Assembly: GCA_964511665.1 (NCBI GenBank)
Contig: CAZEHA010000023.1
Span: 1 to 49,175, forward strand
Direction: 5' to 3'
Source: JAGOEF01 sp964511665
GTDB taxonomy: Bacteria; Bacteroidota; Bacteroidia; Bacteroidales; ML635J-15
Length of the DNA stretch: 49,175 nucleotides
Shown here: piece after piece, positions 25,200 to 33,995 of the stretch
Position numbering within the stretch: position 1 is the first letter of the stretch
How the letters are laid out: each line of letters opens with the position of its first letter
Notes under the pieces: model-generated
The model's input: only the letters and a program-made list of their open reading frames with translations
Databases searched by the model: none
What the model was told of the DNA's origin: nothing
Made by a program: the position numbers and the translations under genes

Positions 25200-26195
25200 T
25201 TAGATGCCAAATAGCCTAGAAAAATTAAAAATACAAATCAACACAAAGCTAAGTCCAATAATTATCCGAATCGAAAGCGCGATAAAACGGTTTCTTGTTT
25301 CTTTCAACATATGAGAAAGCAAGAAACTAAGAGGAATAACGAAATAAACAAAAGCAGCCAGAGCTATAAAAGGGGCCAATGCTACCAAACCCGACAAGAA
25401 AAGAAAAAACAGTATAATTGATTGATATCGCCGGGTTATAACCTTTTTGTAATGGGGTGCCAATATAAAATACAAGACACCTGAAATGGCAATAATTATG
25501 GGGCCGGCAGCCATGATTAAGTATTCTGTTGTGTATTTTGATACATCAGGACTTGAATAATTCACCGAATTCAAGAAGTTCTGTATCACAATCAAATTAT
25601 CGGTAAAATACAAATAAAACAGCATAAATACATATGGCAGTAAAAACCCAGCCAAAACCGAGAAATATTCTCGCCATACGAATGGACGCAGTTGAATAAG
25701 CATATACACCAATAACACTATATACACAACCGCTTCAACATCGGCAAAACTTGCTAATGCCAGTAAGAATCCGGCATCAAATGCATTCGATATGGCTTTT
25801 TCGTTGCGGAACGCAGTTAGTAAACGAGACATTGAAAGTATGATGAAGCCCGAAGAAATCAGGGTGTTGAACATACCTGTTGTATCGATTATAAAGCTGC
25901 TGAATATTATGTATAAGAAGGCAATGTGCTGAAATCCCGATTCTACTATCACAAACCGGTTGTTGAAATAGACCAGCATCAACGAAATTAACAGTGCTAC
26001 AACAGAGCACAAACCTATATCGAGCCATGGAGATATCTGTTCAATAGAAAAAATGTGAAGAACAAAACCATAAGTGCGGTTTTCTCCTCCCATCAGGCTT
26101 ATGTTTGCCGCCCGAATAAAAAAGGCCAAACAGGCCAGCATCGAAATTAAGATGTAGTTTGCAGCGTGGTTTTTATAAATAATAGATGTATTCAT
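25200..26195 (-). CDS. Polytopic membrane protein, DUF6427-like
   Basis: The 331-residue protein has about ten hydrophobic helices and almost no soluble domain. It resembles the Bacteroidetes-restricted DUF6427 proteins often found next to purD. The start codon overlaps the purD stop by 4 bp (ATGA), indicating translational coupling. No transporter or enzyme motif was recognised and its function is unknown. Confidence 0.75.
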   Translation of the reverse strand: MNTSIIYKNHAANYILISMLACLAFFIRAANISLMGGENRTYGFVLHIFSIEQISPWLDIGLCSVVALLISLMLVYFNNRFVIVESGFQHIAFLYIIFSSFIIDTTGMFNTLISSGFIILSMSRLLTAFRNEKAISNAFDAGFLLALASFADVEAVVYIVLLVYMLIQLRPFVWREYFSVLAGFLLPYVFMLFYLYFTDNLIVIQNFLNSVNYSSPDVSKYTTEYLIMAAGPIIIAISGVLYFILAPHYKKVITRRYQSIILFFLFLSGLVALAPFIALAAFVYFVIPLSFLLSHMLKETRNRFIALSIRIIIGLSFVLICIFNFSRLFGI

Positions 26196-27463
26196 TTCAG
26201 GTCGAACCCAATATCTTTTCTGAAATATTTGTTTTGAAATTCGACAATTGCTGCATCGCTATAAGCGTGTTGCAGGGCTTCATCGAGGCTTTTGCCATAT
26301 GCGCTAATGGCCAGTACCCTGCCACCATTGCTAACAATACCTGTGTTGCTCGATGTTGTACCAGCATGAAAAGCCAAACTTTTCTTCATATTTTCGACAC
26401 CTCGAATGGGTTTCCCTTTTTCATAACTACCCGGATAGCCCTCCGACACCAACATTATTGATGCTACAAACCGTGTATCGGTAATAATACTTTTTCCCAT
26501 TAAATTACCTTTGGCCGCTGATATAGCAATGTCGAGAAAGTCGTTGCTAATGCGGGGTATTACCGATTCTGTTTCGGGGTCACCCATTCTCACATTATAT
26601 TCAATCACATAGGGTTCTCCGCCCACATTCATTAGTCCGATAAAAACCACACCCCGATAGTCGATGCCTTCGGCTGCAAAACCCTGTACGGTAGGTATAA
26701 CAATACGTTCTTCTACTTTTTTCATGAAAGCAGGTGTAGCAAATGGCACAGGTGAAACCGAACCCATTCCGCCTGTATTGGGTCCACTGTCGTTTTCGCC
26801 AATTCTTTTATAGTCTTTTGCTTCGGGTAGAATCAGGTAGTTTTTCCCATCGCATATAAAAAATACCGAAAGCTCTATGCCGGTAAGATATTCTTCTATC
26901 ACAACACATTCACTGGCTTCGCCAAACATTCCGTTCAGCATATCGTTAAGTGTTGAACAGGCCTCTTCAAACGAATGCAAAATGATGACTCCCTTTCCGG
27001 CAGCCAGTCCATCGGCCTTTAATACATAGGGAGCACTTAGCTGTTTAAGAAATTCAATACCCAACTTTAAATTGATACTTGTTACCGAAAAATGCCGGGC
27101 TGTAGGGATATCGTATTTTAGCATAAATTGTTTTGCAAAATTCTTGCTTCCTTCGAGCATGGCTCCCTGTTTCGAAGGACCCAATATACCGACATGCTCA
27201 AGTAGAGGCGACGATTTGAAATAATCGTAAATACCTGCAACCAAAGGGGCTTCAGGTCCGGGAAAAACAAAACCGATATTGTTGTCAACAACGAAGTTGC
27301 CAATAGCCTCAACATCATCTGCTTTTATATTAACATTCTGCCCACATATTGCGGTACCGGCATTTCCGGGAGCAATAAATAATTCGGTACATAATGGACT
27401 TTGCGATATTTTCCACGCCAATGCATGCTCGCGTCCACCCGAGCCCAATAACAGTATTTTCAT
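26192..27463 (-). CDS. purD: Phosphoribosylamine-glycine ligase
   Basis: The 423-residue ATP-grasp enzyme makes GAR from phosphoribosylamine, glycine and ATP in purine synthesis. It is recognised by the N-terminal 'LLLGSGGREHALAWK', 'APGNAGTA', 'PGPEAPLVAGI', 'KADGLAAGKGV' and 'RMGDPETES' motifs. The length is normal and all key motifs are present. It is followed, with a 4-bp overlap, by the DUF6427-like gene. The aspartokinase gene ends 39 bp upstream. Confidence 0.96.
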   Translation of the reverse strand: MKILLLGSGGREHALAWKISQSPLCTELFIAPGNAGTAICGQNVNIKADDVEAIGNFVVDNNIGFVFPGPEAPLVAGIYDYFKSSPLLEHVGILGPSKQGAMLEGSKNFAKQFMLKYDIPTARHFSVTSINLKLGIEFLKQLSAPYVLKADGLAAGKGVIILHSFEEACSTLNDMLNGMFGEASECVVIEEYLTGIELSVFFICDGKNYLILPEAKDYKRIGENDSGPNTGGMGSVSPVPFATPAFMKKVEERIVIPTVQGFAAEGIDYRGVVFIGLMNVGGEPYVIEYNVRMGDPETESVIPRISNDFLDIAISAAKGNLMGKSIITDTRFVASIMLVSEGYPGSYEKGKPIRGVENMKKSLAFHAGTTSSNTGIVSNGGRVLAISAYGKSLDEALQHAYSDAAIVEFQNKYFRKDIGFDLK

Positions 27464-27502
27464 AAAACAATATTTTTCATGCCTTTGCGGCTTTTGATAA
27501 AA

Positions 27503-28759
27503 TTAATGAATAACATATCTCACGGTAGAACGACTTTTTTGTTCGAGTAAAATGGTCTTACCCGATATTATTTTTTGAATGGCTTCATCATTATAATGTC
27601 TTATAGTAACTAAAGTAAGGTTTTCGTTGTATTTCACCACAAAGTCTTTTTGCAGCTCTTCAATCATTGCCCGATATGTATTTGTATTGATGTCGGTGCA
27701 GGCCGAAAAACTGATTGCCGAATTCTGAATGAGGTTAACATGAGTTCTGTAACGGTCGAAAATGGCAAAAATGGTACTGAGATTGTCTTCGGCAATGAAT
27801 GAAAAATCTTTAGGCAGTATCGACAATAAAAGTTGCCCGTGTTTTAGGATGTAAATGGGGGGGTAATGCACATATGCCTGAGTGTGGGTAATACACGTGC
27901 CTGTATCGTCGGGCTTGATAAACGATTTCACCAACAAAGGGATTTTCTTGTTTTCGAGAGGTTTTACCGTTCGTGGATGTATTACCTTAGCTCCGTAAAA
28001 AGCCAATTCTATTGCCTCCTGATACGAAATAACATCAATTTTTTCGGGGTTTTTGTACCAAACAGGGTCGGCATTCATAATACCCGGAACATCTTTCCAA
28101 ATGGTAACATCTTCGGCATTAAGCAAAAATGCCAGAATGGCAGCGGTAAAATCAGATCCTTCGCGACCCAGTGTGGTAGTCAACCCTTCGGAGGTGCTGC
28201 CGATAAAACCTTGTGTAATGGTAATGTCGGTGTTATTGTTGTTGAAGTATTTACTGGTCATGGCAGCCGAATATTCCCAGTCGACACGAGCTTCACGGTA
28301 TGTGTTGTTGGTGCGTATCAACTTTCGTATATCGAGAAATGATATGTTTTGATTTGACTCACTCAAATACCTGTAAATAATTTTTGTTGAAAGCAATTCT
28401 CCGTAGCAAACCAGCCTATCGTAACCAAAATCGTAGTTTGCTGAAGCCGGCTTGTTCATAATACTTTTAATCTCGTCGAAACAGTCGTTTAAAAATAAAG
28501 CTTGCCGATCGTTTTCGCTGCTAAACAATTGGTTGCACACCAATCTGTGAAAATCACATATTTTTTCAAATTGTTCGGTCATACGTTCATCGCCACTATA
28601 ATGATAGCCATGCAGAAGTTCAAATGCATTGGTAGTTTTATCCATGGCCGAAATCACCACAATAAGCTTACAATCAGCATGTTTTTCAATTATCGAACGC
28701 AAGTTTCTTATTGCATTTGCATCTTTTACCGAAGCACCACCGAATTTATATACTCTCAT
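27503..28759 (-). CDS. lysC: Aspartate kinase
   Basis: The 418-residue monofunctional aspartokinase phosphorylates aspartate, the first step to Lys, Met and Thr. The N-terminal 'VYKFGGASVKD' and 'TLGREGSDFTAAILA' motifs and 'WKDVPGIMNADP' mark the kinase domain. The C-terminal ~120 residues correspond to the regulatory ACT region but look somewhat reduced and divergent, so the type of feedback control is uncertain. The Thr of the usual KFGGTS motif is Ala here. It lies 8 bp after the AI-2E permease-type gene, probably in one transcript. Confidence 0.9.
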   Translation of the reverse strand: MRVYKFGGASVKDANAIRNLRSIIEKHADCKLIVVISAMDKTTNAFELLHGYHYSGDERMTEQFEKICDFHRLVCNQLFSSENDRQALFLNDCFDEIKSIMNKPASANYDFGYDRLVCYGELLSTKIIYRYLSESNQNISFLDIRKLIRTNNTYREARVDWEYSAAMTSKYFNNNNTDITITQGFIGSTSEGLTTTLGREGSDFTAAILAFLLNAEDVTIWKDVPGIMNADPVWYKNPEKIDVISYQEAIELAFYGAKVIHPRTVKPLENKKIPLLVKSFIKPDDTGTCITHTQAYVHYPPIYILKHGQLLLSILPKDFSFIAEDNLSTIFAIFDRYRTHVNLIQNSAISFSACTDINTNTYRAMIEELQKDFVVKYNENLTLVTIRHYNDEAIQKIISGKTILLEQKSRSTVRYVIH

Positions 28760-28767
28760 GCAAACAA

Positions 28768-29892
28768 TTATTTATGATTGTCTTGAATATCAAGGCTTTT
28801 TGTAATTTCCTGAACAAACTTGTAATGATTGAAAAACTCTTTGGCGAGTACCCTTAAAACTGTGTATGCAGGAATTGCCAGCATCATTCCTATAATTCCA
28901 CCAATTGAGCCGGCAACTAATATTACAATAAATATTTCGAGAGGATGGGCTTTCACACTCTTCGAATAAATAAAAGGCTGCAGCACTATGTTGTCGATAA
29001 GTTGCGCTACCGCAAAAACCATAACAATATAACCGACAAGGGGTACTATCTGGCTACTAAAATCGAGCCCGATGTTTCCGGCAATAGCCATTATCACACC
29101 CAATACTGCGCCAATCCATGGGCCCAGATAAGGTATAATGTTGAAAAAACCAGCCATCATGCCTATTAGCAAAGCCAGTTCAAAGTTAAGCCCAACAATC
29201 CAAAGCCCCAAGGTTACAATTACTATCATACAAAACACTTCGAGAATTAGTGCTAAAAAATATCTGGATATCAGTCGGCGAATTTCTCCTAGTGCATTTC
29301 TGGTTTTTTCTTCGACCCTAACAGGAACCATGGCTACCACTCCTTTGTCGAAAAGCATTTTGTCTTTCAAAAAAAAGAACGAGATAAATGTCACGGCAAA
29401 AAGCCCGAGTATTATCGACCCCATTGCTCCTAAAATGGAATTAATAAGATTGGATGCTGATGAAAAACTCAACAATTGTTGTATTTCATGCAGGGCGGTT
29501 TCACGTATCGAAAAATGTTCTTCGCTGCTTAGGTTGTAATGGTGTATAAATTCATCAATTTCTCTGATTGGCTGGTCGAAGGCTTCCGAAATAAGCTCTA
29601 CGTCAAGTTGACTGAATTCAGCCATTTGTTTTGCGATAAGCGGAATGAAGAAATTCAAAAACAGGATAATGATAAAATAAAATGCCACAATGGTAAGCAA
29701 CGAAGCCAGCCATCGTGGGAAAAAAAACTTTCTGAATTTTAACTTACTCAGTAATTCTACAAGAGGGGAACCAATCATGGCTATTACCACGGCAATAATA
29801 ATCCACGATGCTATGTGGGTAAAAAATAGCACAAACAGTATCATGACAATAACCCCAAGTGACCCCAGCAGGTATTTGTATATTCTCGACAT
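28768..29892 (-). CDS. AI-2E family (PerM-like) membrane transporter
   Basis: The 374-residue protein has about eight transmembrane helices in the AI-2E/PerM pattern: an N-terminal helix pair, a central hydrophilic segment (~90-145), and a C-terminal bundle including 'FNIIPYLGPWIGAVLGV' and 'QLIDNIVLQPFIYSKSVKAHPLEIF', both family signatures. Members have been linked to autoinducer-2 export or Na+(Li+)/H+ antiport; the substrate here cannot be told. It probably heads the AI-2E/lysC transcription unit. Confidence 0.92.
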   Translation of the reverse strand: MSRIYKYLLGSLGVIVMILFVLFFTHIASWIIIAVVIAMIGSPLVELLSKLKFRKFFFPRWLASLLTIVAFYFIIILFLNFFIPLIAKQMAEFSQLDVELISEAFDQPIREIDEFIHHYNLSSEEHFSIRETALHEIQQLLSFSSASNLINSILGAMGSIILGLFAVTFISFFFLKDKMLFDKGVVAMVPVRVEEKTRNALGEIRRLISRYFLALILEVFCMIVIVTLGLWIVGLNFELALLIGMMAGFFNIIPYLGPWIGAVLGVIMAIAGNIGLDFSSQIVPLVGYIVMVFAVAQLIDNIVLQPFIYSKSVKAHPLEIFIVILVAGSIGGIIGMMLAIPAYTVLRVLAKEFFNHYKFVQEITKSLDIQDNHK

Positions 29893-29950
29893 GGCATATC
29901 ATTTAGATACAAAGATGCAAAAAAAAAAGAAATAGGTTTCGTTTTCGTGC

Positions 29951-29993
29951 TAAAAACAAAACGGCATACATTGGTACAAAGACAATTATGCCG
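29951..29993 (-). terminator. Intrinsic terminator of metK
   Basis: On the minus strand, the arms CGGCATA (29993-29987) and TATGCCG (29968-29962) pair perfectly. An inner ATTG/CAAT pair extends the stem past a single-base bulge. A T-rich tract (TTTTGTTTTTA) follows at 29961-29951. It starts about 24 bp after the metK stop. Confidence 0.75.
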
Positions 29994-30016
29994 CTTTATT
30001 GTGTTTGATAACGATT

Positions 30017-31279
30017 TTAGCAGCCAAAAACGGCTTTCACTTTGTCAACATAATCAAGCTTTTCCCAACTAAACAATTCTACTTCGATAGTTTTGTCCTC
30101 GATATACGGAGAATGGAAGCGTTTTTTAATGACAACAGGACTTCGTCCGAAATGACCATAAGAGGCTGTTTCTCGATAAATGGGATTACGCAATTTCAAT
30201 CGTTTTTCGATAGCTGCGGGGCTCATGTCGAAAATTTCCTGAATACGGATTGCAATATCAGCATCTGTCATATTCACTTTAGAAGTTCCATAGGTTTCAA
30301 CGTGAACACTTACCGGTTTGGCAACACCGATGGCATAGGCCACTTGTACCAAAATTTCGTCGGCGACTCCTGCTGCAACCATGTTTTTGGCAATATGACG
30401 GGTTGCGTAAGCAGCCGACCGGTCAACCTTTGAGGGGTCTTTCCCCGAAAAAGCACCACCACCATGTGCTCCTTTCCCACCGTAGGTGTCAACAATTATT
30501 TTGCGACCTGTAAGGCCGGTATCTCCATGTGGCCCTCCAATAACAAACTTACCCGTTGGGTTCACATGTAAAATGAAATCGTTGTGGAACAAAGCCTGAA
30601 TGCTCGGTTCAAGCTGTTCTTTAACGCGAGGTATGAGGATTGACTTCACGTCATCTTTAATTTTTTCGAGCATTCGCTTTTCGTCGCTGTCGAAATCGTC
30701 GTGTTGAGTTGAAACAACAATCGTGTGAATTTTCGAGGGTTTGTTATTGTCGCCATACTCAATGGTAACCTGCGATTTTGAATCGGGACGCAGGTAGGTC
30801 ATATCTTTCCCTTCTCTGCGAATAGCAGCCAATTCCTGCAACAGCCTATGCGACAAATCGAGAGACAAAGGCATGTAATCTACGGTCTCGCGGCAGGCAT
30901 AGCCAAACATCATGCCCTGATCGCCGGCACCCTGTTCCTTGTGCAAACCCTTACCTTCTTCAACACCTTGATTAATGTCGGGCGATTGCTCGTGAATGGC
31001 AACCAGTATACCGCAAGAATTGCCGTCGAAGCGATAATCGCCTTTGGTGTAGCCTACTTCGTTGATTACTTTTCGCGCTGTTTCCTGAATATCGACATAC
31101 ACCTTCGATTTTACCTCGCCGGCTACCACCACTTGTCCGGTGGTCACTAGGGTTTCGCATGCAACCTTCGACTGAGGGTCGAAAGCTAAAAATTCATCCA
31201 GTATGGCGTCAGAAATCTGATCGGCCAGTTTATCAGGGTGCCCCTCTGATACTGATTCGGATGTGAATAAAAATCCCAT
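30017..31279 (-). CDS. metK: S-adenosylmethionine synthetase
   Basis: The 420-residue enzyme makes SAM from methionine and ATP. The start at 31279 places 'MGFLFTSESVSEGHPDKLADQ' at the N terminus as usual; a start 24 bp upstream would add eight atypical residues. The diagnostic 'GAGDQGMMFGYA' and 'GGGAFSGKDPSKVDRS' motifs are intact. It is monocistronic, with its own promoter and terminator. The leader of ~115 nt is long enough for cis regulation. SAM from this enzyme would also feed the radical SAM cluster further along the window. Confidence 0.97.
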   Translation of the reverse strand: MGFLFTSESVSEGHPDKLADQISDAILDEFLAFDPQSKVACETLVTTGQVVVAGEVKSKVYVDIQETARKVINEVGYTKGDYRFDGNSCGILVAIHEQSPDINQGVEEGKGLHKEQGAGDQGMMFGYACRETVDYMPLSLDLSHRLLQELAAIRREGKDMTYLRPDSKSQVTIEYGDNNKPSKIHTIVVSTQHDDFDSDEKRMLEKIKDDVKSILIPRVKEQLEPSIQALFHNDFILHVNPTGKFVIGGPHGDTGLTGRKIIVDTYGGKGAHGGGAFSGKDPSKVDRSAAYATRHIAKNMVAAGVADEILVQVAYAIGVAKPVSVHVETYGTSKVNMTDADIAIRIQEIFDMSPAAIEKRLKLRNPIYRETASYGHFGRSPVVIKKRFHSPYIEDKTIEVELFSWEKLDYVDKVKAVFGC

Positions 31280-31398
31280 TTTCTTACATTTTAAGTTACA
31301 CAATTTTTCTCTGCAGGGGATTGTAAGTCAGAATTGGTGTTTTAGCATTCTTTTCCTGTGGTTGCAATCACCCAACGTTTTCCACAAATATGAAAACC

Positions 31399-31429
31399 CA
31401 AAAGTATAGCTAAATGTTTACATACGCAA
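31399..31429 (-). promoter_or_regulatory. Bacteroidetes promoter of metK
   Basis: On the minus strand, TTG (31429-31427), a 20-bp spacer and TACTTTTG (31406-31399) match the -33/-7 consensus well. The leader runs from about 31392 to 31280. Confidence 0.6.
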
Positions 31430-31520
31430 CATATTTTTTAGCATTTTGCAAAAAATTGCATATCGGATATTGTAACGATAGCTTTTTTTTCGTTGTCTTT
31501 TAAAACTGAATGAATATTTC

Positions 31521-31528
31521 TATATTTG
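31521..31528 (+). promoter_or_regulatory. -7 box of the bactofilin/ATP synthase operon
   Basis: TATATTTG is a perfect -7 element 29 bp before the bactofilin start codon. A TTG at 31493-31495 is 25 bp upstream, slightly further than usual. The 31280-31556 gap holds this and the divergent metK promoter. Confidence 0.6.
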
Positions 31529-31556
31529 TGAAATTAAGCTTAAACACGTTTACATT

Positions 31557-31952
31557 ATGGCAAAAACTACCGAAATAGAACAAGGGCATGTGAACATTAT
31601 TGGAAATGGTACACAAATCAATGGTGATATTATTTCAACCGGCGATATGCGTATCGATGGTTCACTTCAGGGGAACCTGCAAATTAAAGGGCGATTGATT
31701 ATTGGCGAAACAGGTAAAATTATCGGGGAAATCGATTGTATCAATTCTGAAGTCTCGGGAATTATCGAAGGTAAAATTGTTGTTTCTGAATTGCTGACCC
31801 TTAAAGCCAAAGCCAAGATTATGGGCGACATTATTACAAACAAATTGTCGATTGAACCCGGTGCCATTTTTACCGGTACCTGCAACATGGGAGGCAATCG
31901 CCAGCAGGCCGGAAAAATTACCGTCGAGCCAAATGTCGCCGAAAAACAGTGA
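31557..31952 (+). CDS. Bactofilin (polymer-forming cytoskeletal protein)
   Basis: The 131-residue protein has a short N-terminal tail, a bactofilin beta-helix core (~15-110) built of repeating 'I.G....G.I' turns ('NGDIISTGDMRIDGSLQGNLQIKGRLIIGETGKIIGEI'), and a short polar C-terminal tail. Bactofilins self-assemble without nucleotide into filaments that scaffold cell shape or envelope machinery. Its 3' end overlaps the atpZ-like start by 20 bp in another frame, linking it to the ATP synthase operon; this association is common in Bacteroidetes. Confidence 0.92.
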   Translation: MAKTTEIEQGHVNIIGNGTQINGDIISTGDMRIDGSLQGNLQIKGRLIIGETGKIIGEIDCINSEVSGIIEGKIVVSELLTLKAKAKIMGDIITNKLSIEPGAIFTGTCNMGGNRQQAGKITVEPNVAEKQ

Positions 31953-32148
31953 TAATCCGCTAAACCGCTATTCTCGCTATTCGGCAATGGTTGTGCAGAT
32001 GATTGCGATTATTCTGGGCTGTGTGTATGGAGGTATTTGGCTCGACGAAAAAACCGTTATAGGTTTTCCGTTGTTTACCGTTGTGTTGTCGCTGTTTGGT
32101 GTTTTTGCCGCTATATATTTAATGATTAAACAATTACCACGTGATTAA
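31933..32148 (+). CDS. AtpZ/AtpI-family ATP synthase accessory protein
   Basis: The start at 31933 gives a 71-residue protein ('MSPKNSDNPLNRYSRYS...') with two transmembrane helices and the family-like 'GGIWLDEK' turn. Longer in-frame versions would lie almost wholly inside bactofilin. AtpZ/AtpI proteins sit upstream of F-ATPase genes; they are linked to c-ring assembly or to Mg2+/Ca2+ transport. It overlaps bactofilin by 20 bp and the next gene by 8 bp. Confidence 0.82.
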   Translation: MSPKNSDNPLNRYSRYSAMVVQMIAIILGCVYGGIWLDEKTVIGFPLFTVVLSLFGVFAAIYLMIKQLPRD

Positions 32149-32530
32149 TTGGTTTCATAACAACAAAAAAGTACTCCTCAGATTTGTCGGATTTGGTATC
32201 CTGGTATTTCTGGTTCATTGGTCTGTTGTGTTTTTTATCCTGAATCTTTCAAGCCCATCGGGCTTTTGGGCCTATCATGTGTTTTTGTTTATTCTTACTC
32301 TTATTAATTTAATAATAGTTATTTGGCTGTTGAATCGTGATGTTAAGCTGATGGGAATGGGTTTTATGGCTGCGGGCTTTTTCAAAATGCTGTTGTCGGT
32401 AATATTTTTACTTCCGGTGTTGCTGCACAAAAAAGAAATTGCTACCGGATATGCTTTGCAATTCCTTGTGATTTATGCGATATATCTGGTATATGAGGTG
32501 GTGTACATTGTTCGTTTGTTAAAAAAATAA
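32141..32530 (+). CDS. Small four-helix membrane protein upstream of atpB (DUF6168-like)
   Basis: The 129-residue protein has about four transmembrane helices and a basic C terminus. It occupies the position of AtpI-type accessory proteins and resembles Bacteroidetes DUF6168 proteins found between atpZ and atpB. It overlaps the preceding gene by 8 bp. The likely role, by position only, is in ATP synthase assembly. Confidence 0.72.
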   Translation: MINWFHNNKKVLLRFVGFGILVFLVHWSVVFFILNLSSPSGFWAYHVFLFILTLINLIIVIWLLNRDVKLMGMGFMAAGFFKMLLSVIFLLPVLLHKKEIATGYALQFLVIYAIYLVYEVVYIVRLLKK

Positions 32531-32592
32531 AAGTTTTTAGGCTGTCTAAAAAAAAAATATTATTTTCAAGTCGCAAAAAGAACTAACAAATA

Positions 32593-33681
32593 ATGGCTGT
32601 TAAAATTAAATATTTAGTAGTTTTACTTCTGATTATAAGTGTTTTCGGTAGTGCTGCATTTGCTGAGGAGCACAGCGAAAACGCCGAAGATTTCAACGTT
32701 ACCGAGATGATTATGCATCATGTGAAAGATTCTCACGAGTGGCATATCATGTCGTATACCAAAAACGGCGAAGAAAAACATATCAGTATTGCATTGCCGG
32801 TTATTCTTTTTTGCAATGGTGCTGTTGATGTTTTTCTGTCTTCAGAATTTGACCACGGAAAAAAAACTGTAAAAAAGAATAATAACATCTACAAAATATA
32901 TCACGGCAAAATTTATCTGGTCGATGAAACCGAAGAAATTATTTACGAAGAAAGTGCTGACGGCAAAGAGCCTGTTGTAGCGAACAAAGCCCCCCTCGAT
33001 TTATCGATTACTCGTAATGTTGCTTCTATGCTGCTAACCTGCGCATTGTTAATTTGGATTTTTGTTAGCGTTGCGCGGTCGTACAAGAAAAGACCCGGAC
33101 GTCCGGCAGGCTTACAGGCATTTCTCGAGCCGGTAATTCTATTTATTCGCGACGATATTGCCATTCCGAATATTGGTGAGCATAAGTACAAAAAATATTT
33201 GCCCTATTTATTGACCTTGTTTTTCTTTATCTTAATAAACAATTTAATTGGCTTGGTTCCTTTTTTCCCGGGTGGCTCAAATGTTACGGGAAATATTGCT
33301 GTTACTTTGGTGTTGGCAGTATTTACATTAATAATAACAACATTTAGCGGTAATAAAAACTACTGGAAACATATTTTTGCAGCCCCCGGAGTGCCTTTGT
33401 GGCTTCTGCCAATAATGATTCCCGTTGAACTTATTGGCGTAATCAGCAAACCTTTTGCTCTTATGATTCGTTTGTTTGCCAATATAACAGCAGGGCACAT
33501 TATTGTATTAAGTTTGGTGTCGTTGATTTTCATTTTTAAGGCACTTTGGGTATCGGCAGCAGCAGTTCCTTTTGTTGTCTTCATGGATTTGCTCGAAGTA
33601 CTGGTTGCGTTCTTACAGGCATATATTTTCACAATGCTTACTGCCTTGTTTATTGGCCTTGCTGTGCAAGACCATCATTAA
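32593..33681 (+). CDS. atpB: F-type ATP synthase subunit a
   Basis: The 362-residue membrane subunit forms the proton half-channels. Residues 1-24 are a signal peptide. They precede an extra extracytoplasmic domain of ~110 residues ('HHVKDSHEWHIMSY...'), as in other Bacteroidetes. The essential Arg is Arg293 in 'MIRLFANITAGH'. The C-terminal helices 'FLQAYIFTMLTALFI' are standard. It is transcribed with the upstream accessory genes; no separate -7 box is evident in the 62-bp A-rich gap. Confidence 0.95.
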   Translation: MAVKIKYLVVLLLIISVFGSAAFAEEHSENAEDFNVTEMIMHHVKDSHEWHIMSYTKNGEEKHISIALPVILFCNGAVDVFLSSEFDHGKKTVKKNNNIYKIYHGKIYLVDETEEIIYEESADGKEPVVANKAPLDLSITRNVASMLLTCALLIWIFVSVARSYKKRPGRPAGLQAFLEPVILFIRDDIAIPNIGEHKYKKYLPYLLTLFFFILINNLIGLVPFFPGGSNVTGNIAVTLVLAVFTLIITTFSGNKNYWKHIFAAPGVPLWLLPIMIPVELIGVISKPFALMIRLFANITAGHIIVLSLVSLIFIFKALWVSAAAVPFVVFMDLLEVLVAFLQAYIFTMLTALFIGLAVQDHH

Positions 33682-33718
33682 TACGAGTTTTTTTATGTTT
33701 AATTATAAATAGTGTTTT

Positions 33719-33922
33719 ATGACAGGATTAGCAGCAATTGGAGCAGGTTTGGCAGTAATAGGTGCCGGCCTGGGTATCGGAAGAATCGGTGGATCGGCTA
33801 TGGATGCCATTGCCCGTCAACCCGAAGCTACCAACAAAATTCAAACAGCCATGATTATCGCAGCCGCACTTGTTGAAGGTGTTGCTCTTTTTGCAGTGGT
33901 TGTTGCCCTGTTACAGGGTTAA
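33719..33922 (+). CDS. atpE: F-type ATP synthase subunit c
   Basis: The 67-residue hairpin protein forms the rotor ring. Helix 1 is Gly-rich ('GAGLAVIGAGLGIGRIGG'), the polar loop is 'ARQP' (residues 32-35), and the ion-binding carboxylate is Glu53 in 'AALVEGVALF'. The residue after Glu53 is Gly, and helix 1 lacks the Gln of sodium-binding rings, so proton coupling is inferred. A strong hairpin follows the gene. Confidence 0.95.
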   Translation: MTGLAAIGAGLAVIGAGLGIGRIGGSAMDAIARQPEATNKIQTAMIIAAALVEGVALFAVVVALLQG

Positions 33923-33928
33923 TAAAAC

Positions 33929-33967
33929 AGAACCCTGATCAGCGGTTGGCTGCAGGGTTCTTTTGTT
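33929..33967 (+). terminator. Terminator-like hairpin between atpE and atpF
   Basis: The arms AGAACCCTG (33929-33937) and CAGGGTTCT (33953-33961) pair perfectly. An inner CAGC/GCTG stem closes a GGTTG loop, and TTTTGTT follows. The hairpin begins 7 bp after the atpE stop. Since atpF to atpG have no other obvious promoter, it probably acts as a partial terminator or mRNA-stabilising structure. Confidence 0.7.
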
Positions 33968-33995
33968 GTTTAATCGACAATTAAAAATTGACAAT

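Noticed and set aside
31280..31398. Firm call of a SAM-II riboswitch upstream of metK
   Set aside because: Stems are short and the conserved SAM-II loops do not align convincingly; kept only as a weak observation.
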